A stretch of DNA of 64,000 nt from Siphonodentalium dalli (lineage: Eukaryota; Mollusca; Scaphopoda; Gadilida; Siphonodentaliidae): positions 83,106,705 to 83,170,704 of the forward strand of contig CP136067.1 of assembly GCA_032622095.1 (NCBI GenBank), read 5' to 3'. A program made the position numbers and the translations under genes. Numbering within the stretch: position 1 is the first letter of the stretch; each line of letters opens with the position of its first letter. Of the stretch, positions 1 through 10,539 are shown piece by piece. The notes under the pieces were generated by a model. It searched no databases. It was not told the DNA's origin and saw only the letters and a list, made by a program, of their open reading frames with translations.

Positions 1-458
1 ATGTGAATGTATCTTGCCCAGGATATGAATTTTATCGGGTCGCCGAGCCCGTGCGACGCCAGCTTCGCGCATGCGCAGACCAGATCTCGGAAACAGGTAG
101 AGATTATCGACTTGAAATTTGCTATGTGAATGTATCTTGCCCCGAATACGAATTTTATCGGGTCGCCGAGCCCGTACAACGCAAGCTTCGCGCATGCGCA
201 GACCAGATCTCTGAAACGGGTGGAGCTATCGACTTGAAATTTGGTATGTGAATGTATCTTGCCCCGGATACGAATTTTATCGGGTCGCCGAGCTCTTGCG
301 ACGCCAGCTTCGCGCATGCGCAGACCAGATCTCGGAAACGGGTAGAGCTATCGACTTGAAATTTTGTTTTTAGCCCGGACAACGTCGGGCTGGGTAGAGC
401 TATCGACTTGAAATTTTGTTTTTTCAATAGCCCGGACAACGTCGGGCTCATCGGCTAG
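1..458 (+). mobile_element. Helitron/HINE-like element, family A, 5' end outside window
   Basis: This stretch holds three complete core units of 122-123 bp. The conserved GCGCATGCGC core recurs in motifs at 66, 189 and 311. The 3' end has the hairpin AGCCCGGACAACGTCGGGCT at 429-448, then six bases and CTAG at 455-458. The next element starts directly with TC. A hairpin just before CTRR at the 3' end and a TC 5' end are the classic Helitron signature. Tandem cores in a non-autonomous element recall the HINE/pearl elements of bivalves, a comparison made from memory. Open frames here are repeat translations without a start context and are not genes. Confidence 0.6.
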
Positions 459-1036
459 TCTCATATATATTTTGAAGACCTCTGTCTGTTTGTTTGTATG
501 TTTGTCTGTATGTTTGTCTGTATGTTTGTCATTTATACAAATCTACGATTCTCGACCGATCGGGACCAAACTTGGTACGTGTGTGTAGTTTGACCAGGCG
601 GTGGACGTTGTCGTATTGGTGAGCCCGTGTGGCGCCCGATTCGCGCATGCGCAGACGAGATCTCGGAAACGGGTGGAGCTATCGACTTGAAATTTGGTAT
701 GTGAATGTATCTTGCCCCGGATACGAATTTTATCGGGTCGCCGAGCCCGTGCGACGCCAGCTTCGCGCATGCGCAGACGAGATCTCGGAAACGGGTAGAG
801 CTATCGACTTGAAATTTGGTATGTGAATGTATATTGCCCCGGATACGAATTTTATCGGGTCGCCGAGCCCGTGCGACGCCAGCTTCGCGCATGCGCAGAC
901 CAGATCTCGGAAACGGGTAGAGCTATCAACTTGAAATTTTGTTTTTGAATTGCCCTGACAACGTCGGGCTGGGTAGAGCTATCGACTTGAAATTTGTTTT
1001 TTGAATAGCCCGGACAACGTCGGGCTAATCGGCTAG
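459..1036 (+). mobile_element. Helitron/HINE-like element, family A, complete
   Basis: The element begins TCTCATATATATTTTG, followed by a TGTC/TGTT-rich tract at about 480-530 and a short unique part (535-640). Three 122-bp core units follow, with motifs at 642, 764 and 886. It ends with the AGCCCGGACAACGTCGGGCT hairpin at 1,007-1,026 and CTAG at 1,033-1,036. Just before the end is a partial duplication of the terminal hairpin segment near 950-970. It abuts elements on both sides with no spacer. No protein is encoded. Confidence 0.6.
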
Positions 1037-2282
1037 TCTATTATATATTTTGGAAGATCTGTGTGTGTGAGGGTGTGTGTGTGTGGGGTGTGGGGGTGTG
1101 TGTGTGTGTGAGAGAGAGAGGGTGTGTGTGTGTGTGTGTGTGTGTGTGATCGTGATGAACTCGAAAACGGCCGACCCGATTTCGATGAAACTTGGTATGT
1201 GGGGATACTTTCGGTCGGGAACTGGCATAGGCATATTAATTTGTCCGTTCGACGTGATCTTCAAAACTCATATATCCGGATCCGGCGTGATTGTCACCCG
1301 ATGCAGGGAGGATAACTCTATATTCATACGTCGACGAACGTAAGCAATTTGCAGGCAATTACGAATCGTGTATTTATCCCAAAATTATAACATTTACAAT
1401 ATATATTGTCAATTTGCAGGCTATTAAGAATCGTGTATCTATCCCAAAATATATCATTTACAATTTCTGATCTATAAATTTTGTTACAGCTGATATTCTT
1501 AGGTCTATTGTCGATAGATTTATTTTTTGTATATTCACACCACGCATAGACTCAAGTCGTTTACAGTTACTCCGCGGGTAAAAGTTCGATAAATTATTAT
1601 CATGTTTATGGTCTGGAATCTCATCCAAGAATCCATTTAGCTGAAATGGCTTCCGCGTACGAATCTACCCGTGGCCCACAAGCCGTCAATGCCAACAACA
1701 TCGACATTGTTGAATTTTTGACGGCGAGAAAATAATTAGTTATAATTAGTTAAAATTTACCACGCAATGCTAATTTATCTTTATGTTGAAGCTTGATAAT
1801 TAATGAGCGTGTGTATATGAGGCGCGTTTATATAGTTGAGTGGAAATCAAATCGGTTAAAACTGGCGGATTATTACGGACGAAATTTGATACATAGGGTA
1901 TCTCGGTATCCGCTGGGCCGGTTTCCCGGTATCCGCTGGTCCGATTTCCACCATTTTTGCGGTGTTGGTGTTGGTGTTGGAAAACTGCCAGACGGATTTT
2001 TTACGAAATTTGATACTTAGTGGTAATTTTTTCCAGGGAGTGTTTTGGACGGGTCAAATCGTGACCCCGACCTGACCTTGACCTTCAAAATGATCAATTC
2101 GAAGTCAAATCGGGTAAAACCGGATGGACTTCGACGGGTACTTTTGTCGGGTACTTTTGTCCGGGCATTTTTTTGGACGGGTCAAATCGTGACCTTCAAA
2201 ATGGACAATTCAAGGTCAAATCGCGCAATTAGCCGAAAAGCAGAGGGGAAACAGCCAGGACGAAGTCGGGTCCACCTGCTAG
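1037..2282 (+). mobile_element. Helitron/HINE-like element, family A, long copy
   Basis: The element starts TCTATTATATATTTTGG, then a GT-rich microsatellite (about 1,060-1,148). Next is a conserved module also found at 3,700-3,800, 46,780 and 47,485 (beginning near GAACTCGAAAACGGCC). The 3' half has degenerate units of about 100 bp with TGACCTTGACCTT and AAGGTCAAAT. The terminal hairpin is degraded (GGACGAAGTCGGGTCC near 2,258-2,273), but CTAG remains at 2,279-2,282 and the next element's TC follows. The 1,270-1,800 part is AT-rich with no recognised coding sequence. Confidence 0.5.
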
Positions 2283-3134
2283 TCTACTATATTTTTTGAG
2301 ACTTCCGTATATATATATATGTGTGTATATATATGTGTGTGTATGTGGGTACTTCATAGAATCGAAAACGGCTGGTCGGATCGAGCTCAAATTTCGTATA
2401 TAAGGGTAAAAACCCACGGGGATCGTCTACGTCGCATTTTGGACAAGCTCTGAGCACTCATTCTCCACTCCCAATCATCAAAATCGCCGAAAACGGGACT
2501 CGGGGGTTAAGGCATCAACGATCTTTATATTGACCGTATTTGGAGTTGTTAACCGACAAACGCTCTTTATTGCCATCGACGTTGCTAAACGGTTACCCAT
2601 GAATACGAAACTACGGACGCAAAACGCGAAATGCATTTATCTTGTTTAAAAAGGCAGAATTAACGTGTTGTGTGATTCTTATGTCTGTCGTTCCTAGGAA
2701 CGTGGGAAATTTTCAATCATACCTCTTTTAGGGACGGGTACTGCGTGTTGTGTGAAAATAAAAAATGCGTGTAGTGTGATTCTTATGTCTGTCGTTCCCA
2801 GGAACAGGGGATTTTTCCATCGGGTCAGTTTTTCCGCCCGATGTACCTTAAATAATACCTCTTTTAGGGACAGGTACTGCGTGTTGTGTGATTCTTATGT
2901 CCTCTTCACGTTAATCGGGTAAAATAAGGTCTAATCGGGTAAATAAATTAACAAATTAATCAAAAAAATTAATTAAAAAATCCAGTAAATTAAAAATGCA
3001 CAATTAACTCATGTTATAAACAAAAAATTAATATTAACTCATTGAAAAAAAACAAATTCAAATTAATTAAATTAAAAAACTTAAAAATTGTCATCTTTCT
3101 GACGAACGCCGCCAGTGGCGGGCTAACATGCTAG
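2283..3134 (+). mobile_element. Helitron/HINE-like element, variant with different internal repeats
   Basis: The element starts TCTACTATATTTTTTGAG, then an AT/GT tract (2,308-2,345). It contains a degenerate internal tandem repeat (about 2,660-2,910) with the recurring phrase GTGTTGTGTGATTCTTATGT and GGGACGGGTACTGCG. An AT-rich tail follows (2,930-3,090). The 3' end has a different stem-loop (GCCGCC-AGT-GGCGGG, about 3,108-3,122) and CTAG at 3,131-3,134. The same end logic with a different hairpin suggests a sister family sharing the mobilisation signal. No gene was seen. Confidence 0.45.
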
Positions 3135-3648
3135 TCTCATATATATTTTGAAGACCTCTGTTTGTCTGTCTGTATGTTTGTTTGTCTGTATGTATGTCAT
3201 TTATACAAATCTACGATTCTCGACCGATCGGGACGAAACTTGGTACGTGTGTGTAGTTTGACCAGGCGGTCGTCGTTGTCGTATTGGCGAGCCCGGGCGG
3301 CGCCCGATTCGCGCATGCGCAGACGAGATATCGGAAACGGGTGGAGCTATCGACTTGAAATTTGCTATGTGAATGTATCTTGTCCCGGATACGCATTTTA
3401 TCGGGTCGCCGAGCCCGTGCGACGCCAGCTTCGCGCATGCGCAGACGAGATCTCGGAAACGGGGGGAGCTATCGACTTGAAATTTGGTATGTGAATGTAT
3501 CTTGCCCCGGATACGAATTTTATCGGGTCGCCGAGGCCGTGCGACGCCAGCTTCGCGCATGCGCAGACCAGATCTCGGAAACGGGTGGAGCTATCGACTT
3601 GAAATTTGGTTTTTGAATAACCCGGACAACGTCGGGCTCATCGGCAAG
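3135..3648 (+). mobile_element. Helitron/HINE-like element, family A, short copy
   Basis: The element starts TCTCATATATATTTTG and has a TGTC/TGTT tract, then the same unique part as the copy at 459. Three 122-bp core units follow, with motifs at 3,310, 3,432 and 3,554. It ends with the hairpin CCCGGACAACGTCGGGCT at 3,621-3,638. The terminal tetranucleotide is CAAG at 3,645-3,648 instead of CTAG, so this end is mutated. The next element starts at 3,649. Confidence 0.55.
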
Positions 3649-4337
3649 TCTATTATATATTTTGGGAAATATGTCTGTCTGTCTGTGTGTGTGTGTGTTC
3701 GCGATGGACTCGAAAACGGCCGAGCCGATTTCGATGAAACTTGGTATGTGGGGATAATTTCGAACGTGGAGTGGCATGGGCCTGTTAATTTGCCCGTGCG
3801 ACGTGACATTGACCTTGAAATCGGTCATTTTAAGGTCAAACTTCCGAGTATCAGCCGATTTCGATGAAACTTGGTATGTGGGGGTAGTTTCCGCCGGGGA
3901 GTGGCATGGGCCTATTAATTTGCCCGTGCGACGTGACCTTGAAATGACCCGAAAAACGCCCAAATATCACGGGATTTCGATGAAAATTAGTGTCTAAGGA
4001 TACTTTCGTATGGGGAGTGTCATAAGCCTATTCATTTGCCCGTGCGACGTGACATTGACCTTGAAATCGGGTCAATTCAAGGTCAAATCGCGAATTTTGA
4101 TGGGATTTCCACGAAATTTGATACATAGGGTTACTTTTGTCCACTGAGTGTTTTGGACGGGTCAAATCGTGACCCCGACCTGACCTTGACCTTCAAAATG
4201 ATTAATTCAAGGTCAAATCGGGTAAAACCGGATGGATTTCGACGGGTACTTTTGTCGGGTACTTTTGTCCGGGCAGTGTTTTGGACGGGTCAAATCGTGA
4301 CCCCACCTGACCTGGACCCTCAAAATGGACAATTCAA
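3649..4337 (+). mobile_element. Helitron/HINE-like element, family A, 3' end missing
   Basis: The element starts TCTATTATATATTTTGGG, then a TGTC/GT tract and units based on the phrases CGATTTCGATGAAACTTGG and GTGCGACGTGACATTGACC. Later units carry AAGGTCAAATCG. It runs into a TA tract at about 4,338 with no hairpin-CTAG end, so it is truncated or interrupted there. Confidence 0.45.
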
Positions 4338-7300
4338 GTATATATATATATATATCTTATATCTATATCTATATTTGCGAATGTCTGTCTGTCTGTCTGT
4401 CTGTCTGTGTTCTATAGAAATTCACAGGGGACCATCTAGATGATGCCAAAGGGGTCTACTAGGGGTAGCTTTTTACGAGAAAGATAATGGTCGGGGTTAG
4501 AATTTTCTAAAGTGACGCCGTTGTTGTCAGGGGCAGAAAAGGGGGAGGGGCAGAAAAAAAATTTGTCGCCGATTGCCACCAAACTTATATATAATCATCC
4601 CCATAATATGAGGAATATAATGGCGTGGTTTAAATATGGCAAAAGTCGCGCCGTTCGCGTCAGGGGTGCCCGGAAGGGGGGGGGGCAGATTTTTTTTCTC
4701 TCGCCGATTGCCACGAAACTTACATATAATCATCCCCATGATATGAAAAATCAACGGTGTGGTTTAAATTTGTCAAAAGTGGCGTCGTTTGAGCCAGGGA
4801 TGAACGGAAGGGGAGAGGGGCACCAAAATTGATAAAACTAATTTTAGCGCCGATTTCCACCAAATTTATATATATTCTTCTTCATGATACAAGAAATCTA
4901 ATTGTGCGATTTAACAACGCCAAATTATTGTTTTTGGATGAGAGATTGGGAGGGGGTGGGCACTAATTTTGATAATTTCGATGGCACCAAATTGATAAAA
5001 AAAATTGTTTAGTCGCCGATTATCACCAAACTTATAAACAATCATCTCCATGATATCAGGAGTGTAATCGTGTGGTTTTAGGATGTCACAAGTGGGGCCA
5101 TTCGAGTCAGTGGCGTATAGAGATGAGAGGGACACAAAAAAAAAATATCTATATGTTTAGTGCCGATTTCCACCAGATTGATACATATTCTTCTCCGTGA
5201 TACGAGGAATCTTATCGTGTGGTTTAGATACACCAAATTGGTGCCCTATGGGTGAGATATATGGGGACCTTAATTTTGATACGAATTTGTATACTCGCCA
5301 ATTTTCACCAATTTCATATATATGCATCTCTAATCTCTAATGAGTCTTAGTGTGTGTAGCTTGAGTCCGAAATAGGGACGGGAGCGTCACCAAAACTGAT
5401 ACAAAATATATTTAGTACCAATTACCATCAAATTCAGACACGTTCTTCTCAAATGATACAGGAAATAAAAGCGTGCTGTCTGTCTGTCTTTTTGTCTGTC
5501 TGTGTGCGTTCTATATATAACTTCTCGCGGTACAATCGAATGGCACCAAGGCGTTCTAAGAGGGGTAATTTTTAACAAGGAAGATAATGGTGCGGGTTAA
5601 AATTTTCTAAAATGACGCTGTTGGCGGGATGGGAAATTAAAATAATATGGTGAAATAGTTTTGTCGCTGATTTCCACCAAACGAATACATAATCATCTTC
5701 CCAATATTGTGTTGTTCGAGTCAGCGTTGCATCAACAATTGATTTAATAAACCAAATTCCACCAAATTCATACACTTTTTTCTCTAATGATATACCATGA
5801 ATTAAATCACATTTGGTGTCGTTTGCGTCACGGATGGCGAGCGGATATGCACTATCATTGATAATTCTTGCTATTCGCCGATATCCACATATAAGATATA
5901 TACAGTCACCAGGCCATCTCCATATGTAGCTTGAGTCCGAAATAGGGACGGGAGCGTCACCAAAACTGATACAAAATATATTTAGTACCAATTACCATCA
6001 AATTCAGACACGTTCTTCTCAAATGATACAAGAAATAAAAGCGTGCTGTCTGTCTGTCTTTTTGTCTGTCTGTGTGCGTTCTATATATAACTTCTCGCGG
6101 TACAATCGAATGGCACCAAGGCGTTCTAAGAGGGGTAATTTTTAACAAGGAAGATAATGGTGCGGGTTAAAATTTTCTAAAATGACGCTGTTGGCGGGAT
6201 GGGAAATTAAAAAAATATGGTGAAATAGTTTTGTCGCTGATTTCCACCAAACGAATACATAATCATCTTCCCAATATTGTGTTGTTCGAGTCAGCGTTGC
6301 ATCAACAATTGATTTAATAAACCAAATTCCACCAAATTCATACACTTTTTTCTCTAATGATATACCATGAATTAAATCACATTTGGTGTCGTTTGCGTCA
6401 CGGATGGCGAGCGGATATGCACTATCATTGATAATTCTTGCTATTCGCCGATATCCACATATAAGATATATACAGTCACCAGGCCATCTCCATATCATTT
6501 TAAGTAGTTGGGCGTTCACATTTCACAATCCCGACATATGGTGACCCACATAAGTCACTTGAACAATTATATCTTCTTAACAGTCATATTTATATGGGAA
6601 TGGCAATCAAGGCATTCACACAATGAGCTAGCAAAAAGAGATAACTAGAAGAAGCATTAAACGTATATGTATCATTCTATTGAAGAGATACATATATTCG
6701 TGCAAACTGAGAGACCTCGAACCGTCAGAGGATTGCATATATATAATAACAAAATTTAGTGTGTTCCATTCAATACAGTTTCCACAAAAAGTTACAATTT
6801 GTCAACAGACATGGAAGGCCTACAGTGTGCAGTCAAATATAGTTTCTTCTGATATACAAGAAAATGCAGTTAGTATCACAAGACTTTTCAGGATCCTACC
6901 AATACTGACATCTGACAAGGGTTTTAGAACAGACTCATCGACTGACATAAACAACTCAAAATCTCGCTCTGTGCCTGGCACATATAGCTGATATATGTGT
7001 GAAGCAACATTTCGTTTAAACTAAGAATATTTAGCCAATATATAGCACCATGAACAGATGAGCACCTGGGAATTTCTTTGAAACATCTGTATCTTCGTGG
7101 AGATATGATAGCCAGGTGTCATCGAGATCTTAGTTCAACCCACTAGATTGATTGATACATCTCAATATGTAAAACCCAATTATCATCTTTTATCGAACTA
7201 ATGTGTTTATGATGTTCATGTATCATATTATAACGTCTAATGTATACGCAGTTGTAAATAAATAAATACTTCATTATTGGTGGAACGGATTAATCGCGAT

Positions 7301-7492
7301 TAGATAAACAGAATGACAATTGACAAGGTGAGCCACTACTTATATTCCATGACTGTAATAATCATGTGTTGTGATGCTATTTGAATATACAATTTATGAG
7401 AAAACGTATAACACTTTAAGCAAGAGCATTCTCTATTCCCAACAAATATCCACAGCATACATTAACCTGGGCAACGCCGGGTAACCCTGCTA

Positions 7493-7493
<1 letters not shown>
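4338..7493 (+). mobile_element. Second Helitron/HINE-like family (B), composite
   Basis: This opens with a TA/TATC tract and a (TGTC)n tract at about 4,381-4,410. Degenerate units of about 120-190 bp follow, sharing the phrases CGCCGATTTCCACCAAA and ATAATCATCTTC. The 3' end has a hairpin (ACCTGGGCAACGCCGGGT, 7,465-7,482) followed by CTAG at 7,490-7,493, the same end logic as family A. The middle contains a 570-bp tandem duplication (separate entry). The part from 6,494 to 7,460 is single copy here and AT-rich; its longest open frame (6,680-6,991) has no recognisable domain. It may be two or more merged copies. Confidence 0.4.
5354..6493 (+). repeat. 570-bp near-identical tandem duplication
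   Basis: Positions 5,354-5,923 and 5,924-6,493 are head-to-tail copies offset by exactly 570 bp. I saw only a few substitutions, such as GATACAGG versus GATACAAG near 5,460/6,030 and one T/A difference near 5,644/6,214. Each copy includes a TGTC microsatellite and several family B units. The near identity contrasts with the decay of neighbouring units, so the duplication is recent (or an assembly duplication). The matching minus-strand open frames in the two copies are repeat translations. Confidence 0.85.

Positions 7494-7524
<31 letters not shown>
7494..7524. repeat. (TA)n microsatellite
   Basis: About 15 TA units directly follow the CTAG end of the family B element. Family A's copy ending at 48,234 is also followed by TATATA, which fits insertion into AT-rich target sites. 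Confidence 0.9.
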
Positions 7525-7526
<2 letters not shown>

Positions 7527-8099
7527 ACTGAACACATATGGCTACAAAGGCTTATGAGTAAGACTTACGTTATACAGAAGGGTATTTTCTTATTTGTGCC
7601 GGCATGTCGTGAGAGTGATCACAACTGACAATAGATATGGCATTACATACGCTCCATATTTGACAATAAGTTTACGATGGCATCCAAAACGCCCAACACA
7701 ATAGAAGTTTCTCACACTTTCCCCCACAGACATGACTGAGTTCGTTATCTGGTGACAAGGGAATTGTTAATCATGAGTTCACTGGTAACCATAAACAAAC
7801 CGAAGAACCCTACTATTGCTTCATTTAATTTAACCTAATGAGTAATTGATTGTCTTAATGACTATAATACTTATTTATTGGGGGAATACTTGATAGAAGT
7901 CAATGTGAAAAATATTAAAACAATCATCACTAACATGTGTCTTTTGGGTCAGTTTAGATAACTAATATCAAAATATATAATTTTTCTGAAGAAATTGAAA
8001 TTGTATGCCCAAATTTCCGGCCTCCAATTTCAAGTTGCCTATCTCTGATGTAAACATCTGTTCAGGTGAAATATTTTATGTTAACGAAATTAGTTGTTA
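7525..8099. other. AT-rich stretch with no recognised feature
   Basis: No open frame of note, hairpin or repeat was recognised in this stretch. Confidence 0.6.
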
Positions 8100-9172
8100 T
8101 ACAGAGGATGTTTTGCCAATAAAGAAATGACTTTTGCAGTGTATAATATTGTGTTGCCAAACAGTTTTCAAGGCATGCTACTACTTCCTATTCTATACGT
8201 TGAGTTCTCTCACTCTGCTCATCATATGAGTCGTCAAAATTTACACTATTTCGGTTATTGTAGACATTCTCACATACATCGTTACATGGTTAGTCTGTGG
8301 TGAAACAAGATCACTTGCTAGATTCATATGAATCTTTAGAGCCAAGGCTCAGTAGTCACAGTAGATCGGGAGGAAGTATAATCCGACCTTGTTTGTGGGA
8401 CTCAATCAAAGAGCGACCATGTCAGGACATTGCACACCAGGCTGGGGAGTTAGTATGCTGTGCCAATCACTGGTATAGTTCACACGAAGATGTTTTAATG
8501 TGATTTCTTAAGGAGTCAGTGGCTGCTGGCGGTAGAATATGTGTCCCAGTGTTCGGTTATACAACATAAGAACGTGAATTGACGACATTATGGCTCACTA
8601 TAATATAGCCCATATGCAAACTTGGTAGGATATATAGTGTCATCGTCAACATTAATAGATTGCACAAATTGGTACAAAATTCGCATAAGAGTTTACTGCT
8701 TTTGACTATTAAGTTAAACGGCTTCATTAAAAGGTGTTTGTGAATGTCGTAGCCCGTCAACGCGTGAATTAGAAGCAAGGTTTCACACACATCTTGGACA
8801 ATACTGTCCGATATGTCGTTCACGAAAATGGCACATGCCCTATTTGTTTTCAGTATGAAGAATTATCCCAGATCCTATTCAACGAGAACCATGGCATTCT
8901 AGTATTTCGACATGTACGTCATGGGAATACAAAACAATAACTTGCTTCCGCACGAAGCGTGTTGCATTGTCTGCATGTAACAGCATACATGTATCCGCTT
9001 CCTCGAGGTAACATACTAGGAAGATATCAGGAACTAACTCTAAGCGAACGTCGACATTCACGGACCGTATCACGTAACATTCGACCCAATGGCAATTTGG
9101 CAAACATAATTCAGTGTTTTTGAAACAGCATGTAGATTCTGCACTCGACCATTCACGAAACAATAGAAGCAT
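8100..9172 (-). pseudogene. Decayed transposon-associated protein with EEADT motif
   Basis: Read on the minus strand, the peptide YLEEADTCMLLHADNA lies around 8,960-9,010 (EEADT at 8,990-9,004). Next come HALTGYD near 8,745-8,770 and LPPAATDSLRNHIK near 8,510-8,550. A Cys-containing tail with stops follows. This order (EEADTR, a His-Ala-phi-Thr-Gly-Cys-Asp block, an LPP segment, a Cys-rich end) is that of a family of uncharacterised, transposon-associated proteins that I recall from many invertebrate genomes. In the usual block GCD is expected; here it is GYD. Frameshifts and stops separate the blocks, so it is not functional. The fold-back element at 35.7-40.7 kb holds a better copy. The family assignment is pattern recognition only. 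Confidence 0.5.
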
Positions 9173-10539
9173 GTCAAGGAGTCTTTGTTATCGCCACCTG
9201 ATAACTATTGGCATTGTCTGGAACTGTGTCAATGAAATAGAATATGTGAAGCCTTGCCTGAATATCAGGAATTTATTCTCGGGTTGCAAGAAAAGGGTAG
9301 CATAATAAGTTATTCTGAAAAAGAAGTGCAATGTATCATACTATGCAACAACAATCTACTAATATCAATGACGACCCACTTACATCCTGCCAATAATTTG
9401 TATGTGCTTTATGTGACAAGCCGACATGTATTCAAGTCGATGAAATACGAAAACAAATTTCTCCTGTTGTAAAACGAGAACAATAACACCAAATGAAGAC
9501 TTCTGAAGCAACACGTTTTTCGTGCAAACTATCAGGCAACTACTTGGTACAATAACTCACCCATTCTGGAATGCCATGTCCTTACAACCCTATGCAACTT
9601 GGCTCCATATATAGCCCTACGTTGTGTGGCATATATAACCATAGCCCGTCCATAATGCACGATATACATGTTTATGGTTATATGATAACAACACTAGGCA
9701 TAGAGATATGAGTTGTCCCTAAAGTATGTCCCTTTACCCATTGCCCGTTTGAGTGTCATGTAAATACTGTTATCCCCTGGACACATAGCGGGAATGGTCA
9801 GCACCAAGATGCACATGCATAAGAACGAATCTATACCCAATAACCTATGATGAAGCAAGATTCATGCGTAATCATGATCGGCCAGTCCACTCTCATTGTC
9901 GCTTTCATGCCCGTCGGGTTCGTAGCATAGATCAATGCCATGCAACTATTATAATCTTCGGATTGTTAACAAATCCAAATGATTTCAGATGACCCAAACA
10001 TTTTTCCTCAAAATCCTATAAAGTACTGAACCTTTTTACATGAAGTGTATCGGATCGCCCCGGGTGGCCCGGTCCACCCCAGCGCTAATATATAATCAAG
10101 CCATATGAGTTCTGGTTGTCTCCCTCAATGTCTGGCTAAAATGACCCCACCATAGAAGTACCGGTAAAGAAAGCATGGTTATCGTGCATGAGATATATGG
10201 GTGCATGGGATTATATGGGATTGGTTGTCCATGACGGCCATCGGTGGTCGCTGCGTGAGGGGCCCGAAAGCCTACACATCGGCAACGCATCGATGACACT
10301 TCATCCCTAGTCAAATGCAGTTATGGATCTACTGCGATGTGAAATTGGCTACAATGATTCATGCAAATTGCTGTTATTTGGCCGCCGACATGTCAGGATG
10401 TACTGGTGTATGAAATGTGAAAATATCTGCATGGAATAACCGAAGTAGTAACAATTTTGACTTAAATGGCTACCCTGAGGACAAGCACAGTTTTTGGACA
10501 TTTTCGTTAATGAATTACTCATCACAATAAATGAGTTGA
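9173..10539. other. No recognised gene
   Basis: This is the region upstream (on the minus strand) of the EEADT pseudogene. It may contain its decayed N-terminal half, but I cannot identify domains. The short open frames here lack similarity to anything I know. A GC-rich patch at 10,050-10,080 stands out in base composition. Confidence 0.5.

Noticed and set aside
1-1000. Open frames such as NVSCPGYEFYRVAEPV repeated on both strands
   Set aside because: They are translations of the 122-bp core repeat; both strands are open because the unit length and composition avoid stops. There is no start context or domain.
1025-1264. VCVCVC- or THTHTH-type open frames
   Set aside because: They are microsatellite translations (GT/CA tract).
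1-3650. CRISPR-like regular repeats
   Set aside because: The repeated part is the whole 122-bp unit with no unique spacers, in a eukaryotic transposon context.
6680-6991. 103-residue open frame as a gene
   Set aside because: It has no recognisable domain and lies within the family B composite; length alone is not evidence in AT-rich DNA.
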